From SIBU01 sp964430335 (GTDB taxonomy: Bacteria; Patescibacteriota; Minisyncoccia; Phycocordibacterales; SIBU01): a stretch of 64,000 nt of DNA. The stretch is taken from the NCBI GenBank assembly GCA_964430335.1, contig CAYSEN010000003.1, positions 1 through 64,000 of the forward strand, in the 5' to 3' direction. Positions 1 through 8,958 of this stretch are shown piece after piece (position 1 is the stretch's first letter; each line of letters opens with the position of its first letter). The position numbers and the translations under genes are program-made. The notes under the pieces were generated by a model. The model did not search any database, was not told the origin of the DNA, and worked only from the letters and a program-made list of their open reading frames with translations.

Positions 1-2
1 TA

Positions 3-98
3 TTGACTAATGGGATAAAGATATTATAATTCGAAAGAAGCCTATATTTTGAGCCATATTTTAACGGCTTGAGCAGGATTGTACAGACGTAGTATAAT
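3..98 (+). promoter_or_regulatory. Two promoter candidates for clpB
   Basis: Two sigma70-like promoters lie before clpB. One has TTGACT at 3-8 and TATAAT at 25-30 with a 16-nt spacer. The other has TTGAGC at 69-74 and TATAAT at 93-98 with an 18-nt spacer. No CIRCE-type repeat is visible. The leader just before the ATG (150-190) is made of a repeated AACTAAAAACTA-like sequence that recurs elsewhere in the window. Confidence 0.6.
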
Positions 99-190
99 CT
101 ACTAAACAGAAACCGACTTACAATTCATATATGTAATCGGAATATTCTTTTTTAACTAAATACTAATAACTATCAACTAAAAACTATTAA

Positions 191-2884
191 ATGCCACCAT
201 TTAACCACTTCACAACTAAAGCAAAAGAGGCCATAAGACGAGCTCATGAGCTCGCTATTGAGCGTGGACAAAATCACGTAAACCCTGTTCATCTTTTAGC
301 ATCACTTGTTCTTCAGGAAGAAAGCATGGTCAATTCTATTTTGGAGAAATTGGAAGTTGACATGGTTCTTCTTACGGATTCTATTTTGGAAGGCATTGAA
401 GGCGGAGAAACTTCAGCCACGCTTTCACCTTCATATCAGATTTATCTCACACCTGAATTGGCGCAGACTTTGGAAAATTCCTCGAAAGTTGCCGCTAGTC
501 TAAAAGATGAATTCGTTTCAACCGAACATCTTTTTATCGCAATGCTCGATATTCCTGGTTCGGCTCGGGAATTACTTTCACGTTTCAGAATTGATAAGGC
601 TGATGTTTTGCGTGTACTTGAGGAATTAAAAAATACTCGAACTACCGACACTGTTCAGCCAAAGAGATTGAAATCAATTTTAAAGTACACCAGAAATTTA
701 ACCGCTCTTGCTCGTGAAAATAAACTCGATCCTGTAATCGGAAGAGACACCGAGACTTCACGTATCATTCAGATTCTTTCAAGACGAACAAAAAATAATC
801 CGATTTTGATCGGAGAGGCGGGTGTTGGAAAAACCGCGATCGCCGAAGGCTTGGCTTTGAGAATGGCCTCGGGTGATGTTCCTGAATCACTCAAAGACAA
901 AGAGCTTGTATCGCTTGACCTAGGTCTTTTGATTGCTGGAACAAAATACAGAGGAGAATTTGAAGAGCGACTGAAAAATATTATGAAGGAAATCGAGAAG
1001 TCCGACGGACGAATTATTCTTTTCATCGATGAAATTCATACGATTGTCGGTGCCGGAGCGGCAGAAGGTTCGATGGACGCTTCAAATATGCTAAAGCCTG
1101 CACTTGCACGAGGTGAACTTCGCGCAATCGGAGCTACAACTTTGAAGGAATATCAAAAACACATTGAAAAAGATCCTGCACTCACTCGAAGATTCCAGCC
1201 GGTTTATGTTTCGGAGCCTTCAGTCGAAGATGCGATTGCAATTCTGAGAGGTTTAAAAGAAAAGTACGAACTCTATCACGGCGTTCATATTACTGATGAT
1301 GCTATCGTAGCTGCGGTCACGTTGTCTTCGCGATACATCACTGACAGATATTTGCCAGACAAAGCTGTCGACCTTATTGACGAATCTGCATCGTCGCTAA
1401 AAATTTCGCTTGAGAATATGCCACCGATTTTGGAAGAGACTCATCGAAAAGTGATGAGACTCGAAATCGAACGTGAGGCGCTAAAGAAGGAAGCTAAAAC
1501 TTCAAAGAAGGCACAGGCTCGAACTAAAAAAATTGAAAAGGAAATTGCTGATTTGAAAGAGAAGACTTCTGAAATTGAGTTGAAGTGGAAAAATGAAAAA
1601 GAGACTTTGGTTCAGATTAAAACTATCAAAAAAGATTTGGAAAGCTTGAGGTTAGAAGCTGAGTCTGCAGAGGCAAGAGCCGATTTGTCTAAGGCTGCGG
1701 AAATTCGATATGGAAAGATTCCTGAACAGGAAAAAGATTTGGAAGTGAAATTGAAGAGGTTGAAGAAACTCCAGACTTCACGAAGAATTTTGAAGGAGGA
1801 AATTATGGAATCGGACATTGCTGAGATTGTCGCTAAGTGGACCGGAATTCCCGTCACTCGAATGCTAGAGGAGGAAGCTTCGAAACTATCGAGAATGGAG
1901 GAAGAGGTTAAGAAAAGAATTGTCGGACAAGACGAAGCTGTGAAGAAAATTTCCGATACTATCAAGCGCTCAAGAGCGGGGGTGGCGGATCCAAATCGTC
2001 CAATCGGTTCATTTATTTTCCTCGGTCCTACTGGAGTTGGAAAAACTGAGCTTACAAAAGCCTTGGCGGAATTTATGTTCAACGATGACAAAGCGCTCAT
2101 TCGAGTAGATATGTCAGAGTTTATGGAGAGACATTCGGTCAGTAAACTTATCGGTGCGCCTCCTGGATATGTGGGACACGAAGAAGGTGGAAATCTAACT
2201 GAGATGGTGAGACATCGACCATACGCTGTGATTTTGTTTGACGAGATTGAGAAAGCTCATCCAGAAGTCTTCAATATTCTTTTGCAGATATTTGATAACG
2301 GAAAATTAACGGACGCTAAGGGAAGAGTGGTTAATTTCCGAAACACTATTATCATTTTGACCTCAAATATCGGCGCGCAATTTATAGACAAAATGGAGAA
2401 GCTTGGATTCGCCGCAACTCAGAGCAAAAAAGATGACTACGAGGTGGCAAAATCAAAAGTGATGTCGAGTCTAAAGGATTATTTCCGACCAGAATTTATC
2501 AACCGCTTGGATGACATAATAATCTTCGACATTTTGAGTCAGGAGGCAATCAATAAGATTGTTGAGCTTCAAGTCGAGCATGTTCGCGAGAGACTGGCTG
2601 GTAAAAATATCGGTCTTGAAGTAACTCAAGCTGTCGTGGATTATCTTGCAAAGGAAGGTTACAACCCGCAGTACGGTGCAAGACCACTGAAGAGAATTAT
2701 TCAAAACAAGATTTTGACTCCAGTCGCTTCGCAAATTATCTCAAGGACTGTGGTTGATGGATCGGTGGTTCGAGTTGACTTGAAGGAAGGGGAGTTTGTA
2801 TTTGATATTCAGAAGCCGAAATCAAACAAACCGATTAAGAGCGATATTTTGAAGGATGATTCAGAAACAGTGCTTAGCGAGTAG
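191..2884 (+). CDS. clpB: ClpB protein disaggregase
   Basis: ATP-dependent chaperone that threads aggregated proteins through a hexameric ring in the cytoplasm, normally with DnaK. The 897-residue protein has an N-terminal Clp repeat domain (about 1-150), a first AAA+ module with Walker A GEAGVGKT (about 208-215), and a charged coiled-coil middle domain (about 405-535). The second AAA+ module has GPTGVGKTE (about 611) and VILFDEIEKAHP (about 680), followed by a D2 C-domain with YGARPLKR. The long middle domain and the absence of a ClpP-binding loop that I can recognise favour ClpB over ClpC/ClpA. Length is normal to slightly long for the family. It is monocistronic, with promoters upstream and a strong hairpin downstream. 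Confidence 0.95.
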   Translation: MPPFNHFTTKAKEAIRRAHELAIERGQNHVNPVHLLASLVLQEESMVNSILEKLEVDMVLLTDSILEGIEGGETSATLSPSYQIYLTPELAQTLENSSKVAASLKDEFVSTEHLFIAMLDIPGSARELLSRFRIDKADVLRVLEELKNTRTTDTVQPKRLKSILKYTRNLTALARENKLDPVIGRDTETSRIIQILSRRTKNNPILIGEAGVGKTAIAEGLALRMASGDVPESLKDKELVSLDLGLLIAGTKYRGEFEERLKNIMKEIEKSDGRIILFIDEIHTIVGAGAAEGSMDASNMLKPALARGELRAIGATTLKEYQKHIEKDPALTRRFQPVYVSEPSVEDAIAILRGLKEKYELYHGVHITDDAIVAAVTLSSRYITDRYLPDKAVDLIDESASSLKISLENMPPILEETHRKVMRLEIEREALKKEAKTSKKAQARTKKIEKEIADLKEKTSEIELKWKNEKETLVQIKTIKKDLESLRLEAESAEARADLSKAAEIRYGKIPEQEKDLEVKLKRLKKLQTSRRILKEEIMESDIAEIVAKWTGIPVTRMLEEEASKLSRMEEEVKKRIVGQDEAVKKISDTIKRSRAGVADPNRPIGSFIFLGPTGVGKTELTKALAEFMFNDDKALIRVDMSEFMERHSVSKLIGAPPGYVGHEEGGNLTEMVRHRPYAVILFDEIEKAHPEVFNILLQIFDNGKLTDAKGRVVNFRNTIIILTSNIGAQFIDKMEKLGFAATQSKKDDYEVAKSKVMSSLKDYFRPEFINRLDDIIIFDILSQEAINKIVELQVEHVRERLAGKNIGLEVTQAVVDYLAKEGYNPQYGARPLKRIIQNKILTPVASQIISRTVVDGSVVRVDLKEGEFVFDIQKPKSNKPIKSDILKDDSETVLSE

Positions 2885-2903
2885 TACTTAAGAGAATATT
2901 TAG

Positions 2904-2942
2904 GCAAAAAATCGCCCCGAAGCCCTTGGCTTCGGGGCGATT
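2904..2942. terminator. GC-rich bidirectional terminator after clpB
   Basis: A perfect hairpin (ATCGCCCCGAAGCC, loop cttg, and its complement) is preceded by a run of A and followed by a short T-poor stretch. The stem is almost all GC in an AT-rich genome. The U-tract is better on the minus strand. Confidence 0.75.
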
Positions 2943-2968
2943 GCCGTTTACGTAATATTTGCTACAAT
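2941..2968 (+). promoter_or_regulatory. Promoter of tRNA-Tyr
   Basis: TTGCCG and TACAAT (2963-2968) are separated by 16 nt, and the -10 ends 24 nt before the mature tRNA 5' end. Confidence 0.55.
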
Positions 2969-2992
2969 GCCCGAAGTAAGTGAAAGAAATAT

Positions 2993-3076
2993 GCGCAGGT
3001 GGTAGAGCGGTCAATTACAACAGACTGTAAATCTGTCGGCCTATGGCCTACGAAGGTTCGAATCCTTCCCTGCGCA
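2993..3076 (+). tRNA. tRNA-Tyr (GTA)
   Basis: The acceptor GCGCAGG pairs with CCTGCGC, with discriminator A at 3076 and no encoded CCA. The anticodon stem ACAGA/TCTGT encloses loop CTGTAAA with anticodon GTA. A long variable arm (CGGCCTATGGCC region) marks it as class II, as expected for bacterial tRNA-Tyr. It is followed directly by a tail that contains an 18-nt perfect reverse complement of its 3' end. Confidence 0.95.
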
Positions 3077-3240
3077 CAAAATTGAGAGAAGCGAAATTTT
3101 GGCTTGCAGGGAAGGATTCGAACGCCGGAGCGCACGAAGTCCGAACCTAGCAAGGTTCGGGCGCGAGGCGGTGACCAGGCAAACTTTTTGACGAAAAAGT
3201 TTTAGTCGAGGTCGAAATTCCTTCCCTGCGCACTAGATGA
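3077..3240 (+). repeat. tRNA-Tyr tail element 1
   Basis: A hairpin (CAAAATT...AATTTTG) is followed by 3106-3123, the exact reverse complement of tRNA positions 3056-3073 (T-arm plus acceptor). Next comes the module GCC-GGA-GCGC [hairpin] GCGC-GA-GGC-GGTGACCAG (about 3124-3176), then an AT hairpin around 3182-3203. It ends with a sense copy of the tRNA 3' end: 3219-3233 is identical to 3063-3077. There is no coding sequence. The tail would be co-transcribed with the tRNA, and pairing of the antisense segment would compete with the T-arm fold unless the precursor is cut first. Confidence 0.7.
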
Positions 3241-3270
3241 AAAAATCCGGACTGCTCCGGATTTTTTCGT
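3238..3270 (+). terminator. Terminator inside the tRNA-Tyr tail region
   Basis: AAAAAATCCGGA, loop ctgc, then TCCGGATTTTTT form a perfect hairpin with symmetrical A and T tracts, so it can act in both directions. Confidence 0.7.
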
Positions 3271-3688
3271 ACTTGTGCGAGCCGGAGCTATGTTTCTTCA
3301 CCAGAAGAAACAAGCGAGGCGGGTGAGAAAGTAAAAGTTTTTACTTTCGCAAGACCTTGAGCGTTATGTCTTCATAATGCGAAAGGTGTACAGACCCTGT
3401 AAGGGTCGAGGAAATTTCAATTCGACGGAATTGAAATTATCCGTGACCACATAAAGAAGTGAATAGTGCGCAGGAGTCCGCCTAAACGGCGGACGTGAAG
3501 GATTCGAAAAGGTTCTCCCATATTTTCGAGCAATTCTTATTGGGAGAAAATGGGTGAGGTACGACAGCTGGAAGTACCGCAAGACCTTTTTAGATAATTT
3601 CCTAATTATCAAAAAGGTGTACAGTTCCTGTAAGGAAACCTGTACTGCCCCTGTAAGCCGAGAAATTCCTTCCACATTAACCAAACGA
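3271..3688 (+). repeat. tRNA-Tyr tail elements 2 and 3 (tandem)
   Basis: No credible gene lies here, only tandem structured modules. Around 3281-3326 is GCC-GGA-GC [hairpin] GC-GA-GGC-GGGTGAG, then a hairpin and CGCAAGACCTT. Two good copies and one poor copy follow of GTACAG/GTACTG plus a hairpin with loop TGTAA: ACCC/GGGT at 3394-3406, TTCC/GGAA at 3625-3637, and a degenerate copy at 3648-3658. Between them lies a second antisense block. It has TGCGCAGG at 3467-3474 (antisense acceptor), hairpin GTCCGCC/GGCGGAC at 3476-3494, and antisense T-arm at 3497-3508. The region ends with a partial sense copy of the T-arm (about 3662-3673). Confidence 0.7.
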
Positions 3689-3715
3689 AAAAATCTGCCG
3701 TGCGGCAGATTTTTC
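3689..3715. terminator. Bidirectional terminator serving alr
   Basis: AAAAATCTGCC, loop gtgc, GGCAGATTTTT. It lies just past the alr stop on the minus strand and also closes the tRNA-Tyr tail on the plus strand. Confidence 0.75.
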
Positions 3716-3732
3716 TAATAATTTGTATAAGC

Positions 3733-4875
3733 CTAGTACACCCTCCTCCTCAGTCCCTGTGGAATATGTACCATCAAATCGTAGGGGATTTTTCCTGCGG
3801 TTTTTGCATTATTGATTATTGAATTTTTATCTGAAGAAACTTTGCTAATAACTGTGACTTCGGAATTGAGCTTAGCTTCTGGCAAATCGGTAATATCAAT
3901 CGTGGTAATGTTCATACTCACTCTTCCAACTATTGGAGCGAATTTGTCGCCGATTTTTACAAATCCCTTGCTAGATAAACTTCTATCAATTCCTTCGTAA
4001 TAGCCGGCGGGAAAAGTTGCAATTCGCATATCCTTGTTTGCCTCGAAGGTTATGCTGTAGCCAACCTTTTCTCCCTTCTTAATATTTTTCGTACCGCTGA
4101 TAACGGTCTTCATTTCGAGGGCTGGTTTTAGGTCGCTGAGGATTTCATTTTCAGTTGGGTCGATTCCATACAGTCCGATTCCAAGTCTTGCCACGTTTGC
4201 CTTAGTCTCTTTAGAATACGAGAAGCCTCCGGTGTTTGAAAGATGAAAATATTTTATTGTTGGGAATTGTTGGCTCCAAATTTCGGTCTGATCGTTCCAA
4301 ATTTTGATCTGGTGCTCGTTGAAACTTTTGTCACTGCTGTCTGAGTTGGCTAAATGCGAACACAAACCTTCTAGCAAAATATTTTTGTTCGCTCTCGATA
4401 GGTTAATCGCCTCGTCGCGATATTTTAGTGTCACACCTTGTCGGTGCATATCAGTATCAATCTTTAGATGAAAACGTGCTGGTGATTTTAGATTTGTTGA
4501 GATTTCTTTTAGTTGGTCAATGCTGACGATTGTAAACGCTAAATCTTTTAGTTTGTTTTTAACAATATTTTCTAGGACTGTATAACCAAGAATTAGGATT
4601 GGAGTTTTAACACTGTTGTTTCTTAAAATCATCGCCTCGTAATATGAGTCGACGATTAAGAATGGAAGATTTTCCTTGTCGAGAATTTTAGCTATGAGAG
4701 AAAGCCCGTGACCGTAGGCATTACTCTTAAGTACAGGAGCAACAGCCACTTTTTTATTTACATTCTGAAAAAAATGTAAATTATGCAAGATGTTGCTTTG
4801 GTCGATTGTCACTTCGACAAGTGGCTTGTATGGAAAGCGCCATTTGCGCCATTTTTCTAGTATTTTTTTAAACAT
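3733..4875 (-). CDS. alr: Alanine racemase
   Basis: PLP enzyme interconverting L- and D-alanine for peptidoglycan. The 380-residue protein carries the PLP-lysine motif KSNAYGHG near the N terminus, the barrel motif RLGIGLYGIDP, a GYYEG segment in the position of the catalytic tyrosine, and GRVSMNITTID where relatives usually have GRVSMD. These fit a functional racemase of normal length. A short hydrophobic-basic extension precedes the usual start, so the true N terminus could be slightly internal. It is divergent from murL across only 33 nt and, with ddl further on, fits D-Ala-D-Ala supply. Confidence 0.92.
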   Translation of the reverse strand: MFKKILEKWRKWRFPYKPLVEVTIDQSNILHNLHFFQNVNKKVAVAPVLKSNAYGHGLSLIAKILDKENLPFLIVDSYYEAMILRNNSVKTPILILGYTVLENIVKNKLKDLAFTIVSIDQLKEISTNLKSPARFHLKIDTDMHRQGVTLKYRDEAINLSRANKNILLEGLCSHLANSDSSDKSFNEHQIKIWNDQTEIWSQQFPTIKYFHLSNTGGFSYSKETKANVARLGIGLYGIDPTENEILSDLKPALEMKTVISGTKNIKKGEKVGYSITFEANKDMRIATFPAGYYEGIDRSLSSKGFVKIGDKFAPIVGRVSMNITTIDITDLPEAKLNSEVTVISKVSSDKNSIINNAKTAGKIPYDLMVHIPQGLRRRVY

Positions 4876-4908
4876 TTAAATAATGATAACATATGGTATA
4901 TTCAGGTC
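4876..4908. promoter_or_regulatory. Compact divergent promoter alr/murL
   Basis: Only 33 nt separate the two start codons. TATATT at 4897-4902 ends 6 nt before the murL ATG, so a normal start site would coincide with the ATG, giving a leaderless mRNA. Confidence 0.45.
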
Positions 4909-6071
4909 ATGCTTAATTTCAAGGGGTACGAAATTGATAGGGAAAAGGCCGAAATTCTTTTCAAATACGAAATTGTCCAAAAAGACGAGCATTTTTCTTT
5001 TTCTGAGAAATTAATTTTCGATAAGAATTTGACAGATTTTTCCAAAGCTCCCGAGTCGGTAATTGAATCTGCACTAGAGACTTTACATATTTTGCTNNNN
5101 NNNNNNNNNNNNNNNNNNNNNNNNNNNNNNNNNNNNNNNNNNNNNNNNNNNNNNNNNNNNNNNNNNNNNNNNNNNNNNNNNNNNNNNNNNNNNNNNTACT
5201 TAAAAGCAAAAATTTTAAATTTGATTTATTTTCACTAAACGAATATGAAATTCAGAAGCGTGCCTCGGAAGTTTGTGGCCAAAAATTATTGATAGTAAAA
5301 AGGGAGATTGATCCTCTACTGCTTAAGCTAAACGAAAGGAAGGATGTTTACAATGGCCACGTTCCTGTAACATTTGTCTACTCTGCTGTGGCGATTTTGA
5401 CAGCACTTTTGTATGGATACGACGACGTAATTACTTCGTGTGAGGAAAGTGCGAATTACGGAAATGTTGAATATTTAGGCCAGACTATAAACCATCAATG
5501 GAGTAAGTCGCTTGAGTTTGAATTACTTTTGCGAGATTACATTGAAAAGCATATTTCGCTTTCACTATCATATGTATCGCTTCTGCGACCTCTGCATGAA
5601 ATAAAGGTGGCGGAATTGTTTTCGAAACACGAAGAATATTTCAAAAATTTTTCAAGTTGTAACAGAAATTTTAAAATTGCTGGGAAAACCCATGAGGGAA
5701 ACTGGTGCGGGGAGTGTGCAAAATGCGCGTTTGTGTTCTCGATACTTTCGGCATTTTTGCCTAAAGAAAAAATGCTAATGATATTCGGCAGGGATTTGTA
5801 CGAAAATGAAAATCTAACTCAGACATTCGAGGAGTTGCTCGGGGTTAAAAACGTAAAGCCTTTTGATTGCGTCGGGACACCTGAGGAGGTTAAGTTGGCA
5901 ATGCTTATGGCACACAAGAATGGTGAATACTCGCAAAGCCCAATTATGAAAATGTTTACGGAGAGATTTTCAGCTGATTTCGATCAAATAGAAAAAACTT
6001 CAGAAAATTTACTTTCTAAAAACCAAGGCGTTGTGTTACCAAATAAATTCGAGATTGTTTATGAAAATTGA
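4909..6071 (+). CDS. murL: MurL-like UDP-MurNAc-L-Ala-L-Glu epimerase (interrupted by gap)
   Basis: The N-terminal 63 residues lie before a 100-N gap. About 290 residues after it continue to the TGA at 6069-6071. The two parts are in different frames across the nominal 100 N, as expected for a gap of unknown size. The C-terminal part has the cysteine cluster WCGECAKCAF and flanking sequence that I associate with MurL. In Xanthomonas this enzyme converts the L-Glu of UDP-MurNAc-L-Ala-L-Glu to D-Glu after MurD2 has added L-Glu. The next gene is a MurD2-like ligase overlapping this one by 11 nt, which supports the call. The catalytic assignment is by family resemblance only. Confidence 0.75.
5097..5196. 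other. Assembly gap (100 N)
   Basis: Run of exactly 100 N inside murL. The real length is unknown. Confidence 0.99.
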
Positions 6072-7305
6072 GGAATTAAAAGATAAAAAAATTGCCATTT
6101 TAGGCTTTGGTGTGGAGGGTAAGGCCACTCTGAGTTTTTTGAAACATTTCTATCCCGACAAAGAGGTCGGCATTTTGGATCAGAAAGACAGCCCAGACTA
6201 TTTAGAAAAGCAGAAAGACTATGATCTGATCATCAAAACAGCCGGAATTCCAAAAAGATTAGTTACGCAAGATTACACAACTGCAACTAACATTTTTTTT
6301 GCTAACACCAAGCGTAAGATTATTGGAGTGACGGGCACAAAAGGGAAAAGTACTACCACTTCACTAATTTATGAAATTTTGAAGGCCTCTGGTAAAGATG
6401 TCGTGCTGGTTGGAAACATCGGCGAGCCGATGCTTTTGAAGCTGATTGAAAACGAGCCTGAGGAAAGAATTTATGTTTGCGAGTTGTCTAGCTATCAATT
6501 GGAGGATTTAAAATATTCTCCATATGTTTCAGTTTTTATAAATTTCTTTCCAGATCACCTCGACTATCATGAAGGTATAGATGCCTATTGGTCAGCAAAA
6601 GCAAACATTCTCTCTCGTGCGACTGAAAATGATTTTTTTGTATTCAATCCGCATTTTGAAAAGATTCTTGAATTGTCAAAACAAACCAAGGCGAGGGCAG
6701 TACCCATGATAGAGTCATTGCCGTTTGATAGGAGTAAAATTCCGCTTTTAGGCGAACATAACGTAGACAATGTAAAAATTGCAATTACCGTTTCTCGAAT
6801 TTTTGATGTTGATGATAAGTCTGCAGAAGAAGCTATCGTAAATTTTAAATCTCTACCACACCGACTGGAAAAGGTCGGAACATTTTCTGGCATAACTTTT
6901 TATGATGACGCTATTTCAACTACTCCAGAATCGACAATTGCAGGAATCGATGCGGTGGGGAATACTGGAACAATCTTTTTGGGAGGTACCGATAGGGGGT
7001 ATGACTTTGGAGCGCTAGCTAAGAAAATTTTTGAAAAAGGGATAAAAAACGTGGTAATTTTTCCTGACAGCGGAGCCCGAATTTTTAAGTGCTTAAAGGA
7101 CGAGGCTGGAAAACTTGGAAAACAGATGCCAAGAGTGATAGAAACAAGAGATATGAAAGAGGCGGTAGATTTTGCCTATGAAAACACACCAAATGGTGAA
7201 ATCTGCTTACTTTCTACGGCATCGCCAAGCTATAGCATTTGGAAGAATTTTGAGGAAAAAGGGTCTCTATTTCAACGTTTTGTTCAGGAACACGGCCTCA
7301 AATAA
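6061..7305 (+). CDS. murD: MurD2-like UDP-MurNAc-L-Ala--glutamate ligase
   Basis: ATP-dependent ligase adding glutamate to UDP-MurNAc-L-Ala. About 414 residues from the ATG at 6061. It has an N-terminal Rossmann-like domain (ILGFGVEGKA), the Mur ligase P-loop GVTGTKGKST (about 100), the central-domain motif FFPDHLDYHEG, and YDDAISTTPEST in the C-terminal domain. That last motif resembles MurD2 more than classical MurD, which would suit an L-Glu adding enzyme partnered with the upstream MurL-like epimerase. It starts inside the last codons of murL, so translation is probably coupled. Confidence 0.85.
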   Translation: MKIEELKDKKIAILGFGVEGKATLSFLKHFYPDKEVGILDQKDSPDYLEKQKDYDLIIKTAGIPKRLVTQDYTTATNIFFANTKRKIIGVTGTKGKSTTTSLIYEILKASGKDVVLVGNIGEPMLLKLIENEPEERIYVCELSSYQLEDLKYSPYVSVFINFFPDHLDYHEGIDAYWSAKANILSRATENDFFVFNPHFEKILELSKQTKARAVPMIESLPFDRSKIPLLGEHNVDNVKIAITVSRIFDVDDKSAEEAIVNFKSLPHRLEKVGTFSGITFYDDAISTTPESTIAGIDAVGNTGTIFLGGTDRGYDFGALAKKIFEKGIKNVVIFPDSGARIFKCLKDEAGKLGKQMPRVIETRDMKEAVDFAYENTPNGEICLLSTASPSYSIWKNFEEKGSLFQRFVQEHGLK

Positions 7306-7329
7306 TCTCATTTTAATAATGATTTATAT

Positions 7330-7358
7330 TTGACACTTCGTCAAATTTAGTATATTAT
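7330..7358 (+). promoter_or_regulatory. Promoter of the exported-protein pair
   Basis: TTGACA at 7330-7335, a 17-nt spacer and TATTAT at 7353-7358. The -35 sits inside the small palindrome TTGACacttcGTCAA, which could be an operator. Confidence 0.7.
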
Positions 7359-7432
7359 TCTGCGCGGTAAGTATAAGGCCTATTCGCGAGTGCGATTTGG
7401 CTTTTCGGTCATTGTCAATAACGGTTAAACAG

Positions 7433-7708
7433 ATGAAGAGAAACTTCTTCCTAATCGGCTTGTGTGTCGCCGTCGCTATTACTGCGACCTTGGCGATCCA
7501 CAAGTATCTCACCCGCAACCACAACCAGGTCACGGAATCGGCTGCAATCCAGCCCGAACCCGCGACCACAACCCAAAACCAAGCCTCGGAAGAACCCGCG
7601 CCTGTTGCGCAGGTTCAGGAGACGGCCACCAATGTGGTGGAAATCACCTTCAGTCCGAAGTTCACGTTCGCAACATCATCGTCGGTCAGCACAAACGGTA
7701 GCAAGTAG
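7433..7708 (+). CDS. Small single-pass membrane protein, function unknown
   Basis: 91 residues. An N-terminal basic-hydrophobic segment (FFLIGLCVAVAITATLAI) works as signal anchor and is followed by a Thr/Pro/Gln/Glu-rich, probably unstructured tail. No family recognised. Base composition is clearly more GC-rich than murD upstream and rpmG downstream. It lies 28 nt before a larger exported protein of the same composition, so the two probably form one transcript from the promoter at 7330. Confidence 0.7.
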   Translation: MKRNFFLIGLCVAVAITATLAIHKYLTRNHNQVTESAAIQPEPATTTQNQASEEPAPVAQVQETATNVVEITFSPKFTFATSSSVSTNGSK

Positions 7709-7736
7709 TCGGTCAACCAGCAAAATTCAGCAAATC

Positions 7737-8903
7737 ATGAAAACGATCAAACAATTCCTCAGCGCAGTTTATTTGCTCCTCAGTCTCTCTGCCTTCGGCG
7801 AATCGCCTGTGTCATCGCAGGTCGACACCGATCGCGTCGGGCGGCCGTCGCTCCAAGCAGGAGCCGACGACTTTCCGGAAAACTTCCCGTTGACCGACGC
7901 CGCCATCATCAGCTATTACAACGACACTGTGACCCGGGGTTACAGCTCCGTGTACGGACCGGCGGTACTCGAGCCCGTTTCGGGTAAGAGCTTCGCCACG
8001 GCAGTCGGCAATGATGGTGGTGGGGCGATCCTTCGGCGGCTACTCGCCCAGCCCCTGTCCTTCCGGATTGCGAATCCGAAGGACAACTACGTGGTCCTTC
8101 AGGCCAACCTGCAGAATAGCGACGGCCAAGTGATCTTCGCCGGAGCACGTGGATACCAACCGGTTTTGGGAGAGAAGGGACCTTCATGGTATATCCCCAT
8201 GGATGCCGATGGTGTCCAGTTGTTCCTATCGGAAAAACTTCCCGGCCTCAAGATTCCGAAGGTTGATGCCATTCACATCGTTCCCAAGAAGTCCGACGGT
8301 GGTTGGGCTGGCGAGGACTACTGGGTCAATCGCAACTGCGACGATCGCGGCTGCAGCTTCAACTTTGACTTGAACAAGCTGCCGGCACATGGTCAGGTCA
8401 TTTTGATCCGCTACGAGAAGGCCGGTGCTGTTGAAAAATCATACGACATCGGCACTGGTGCTCCAAGCGAGGTTACAACACACAGTCTCGCTTTCAATGG
8501 CGGGGTGTATGGAATGAGGTCATTTACGGACCTGGGCATGGCTCCGGGGGCACATTTGAAAATGGCGGTAACCGTTCACCGTTGGGAGAAATCCCCCCTT
8601 CTGCATGTTGTGATCGAGCGTTCGGATGACATTCACCAACGGCCGATCGAGATTGCCGCATCCATGGTGGACGAGAACGGCAATGTGGTAGCCTTGGCTA
8701 CCAACGTTCAGTTTAGGAAGGTCGGTGCCGATCAGCTCGCCTGGTCTGACCCGATTAACTTCGAGAAGGGCAATCTGTTGACCGGATCCATCGGTGAAGG
8801 TCAATACTACTTCATCTTCGGATGGCCAGACGGGACGTTTCCGGATTCCGATCGAAAAGATCCCGGTGATGGCAAGGGCGTCGTGGAGCCCGTCGTTTAC
8901 TGA
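7737..8903 (+). CDS. Exported protein of unknown function, GC-rich
   Basis: 388 residues from the ATG at 7737. The N terminus MKTIKQFLSAVYLLLSLSAFGES looks like a cleavable Sec signal, and the mature part is beta-rich. One Cys pair (NCDDRGC) could form a disulfide outside the cell. I do not recognise a family. GC content is far above the AT-rich core genes, and the unit (two genes, own promoter, own hairpin terminator) looks like an inserted cassette between murD and rpmG. A longer in-frame upstream extension overlaps the preceding gene and reads as nonsense, so I kept the ATG with signal peptide. Confidence 0.75.
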   Translation: MKTIKQFLSAVYLLLSLSAFGESPVSSQVDTDRVGRPSLQAGADDFPENFPLTDAAIISYYNDTVTRGYSSVYGPAVLEPVSGKSFATAVGNDGGGAILRRLLAQPLSFRIANPKDNYVVLQANLQNSDGQVIFAGARGYQPVLGEKGPSWYIPMDADGVQLFLSEKLPGLKIPKVDAIHIVPKKSDGGWAGEDYWVNRNCDDRGCSFNFDLNKLPAHGQVILIRYEKAGAVEKSYDIGTGAPSEVTTHSLAFNGGVYGMRSFTDLGMAPGAHLKMAVTVHRWEKSPLLHVVIERSDDIHQRPIEIAASMVDENGNVVALATNVQFRKVGADQLAWSDPINFEKGNLLTGSIGEGQYYFIFGWPDGTFPDSDRKDPGDGKGVVEPVVY

Positions 8904-8925
8904 TCAGCTTCGGCAGATCAATCAC

Positions 8926-8958
8926 CCGCGTTTCGAACTTGTTCGAAACGCGGTTTTT
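8926..8958 (+). terminator. Terminator of the exported-protein pair
   Basis: CCGCGTTTCGAAC, loop tt, GTTCGAAACGCGG, then TTTTT. Confidence 0.85.

Noticed and set aside
1612..2100. 162-codon frame antisense to clpB
   Set aside because: Shadow of a strongly conserved gene with no start context or family match.
3364..3684. 106-codon open frame on the minus strand in the tRNA-Tyr tail region
   Set aside because: It crosses four hairpins and the repeated modules, has no family resemblance, and the opposite strand carries the ordered tRNA-tail structure.
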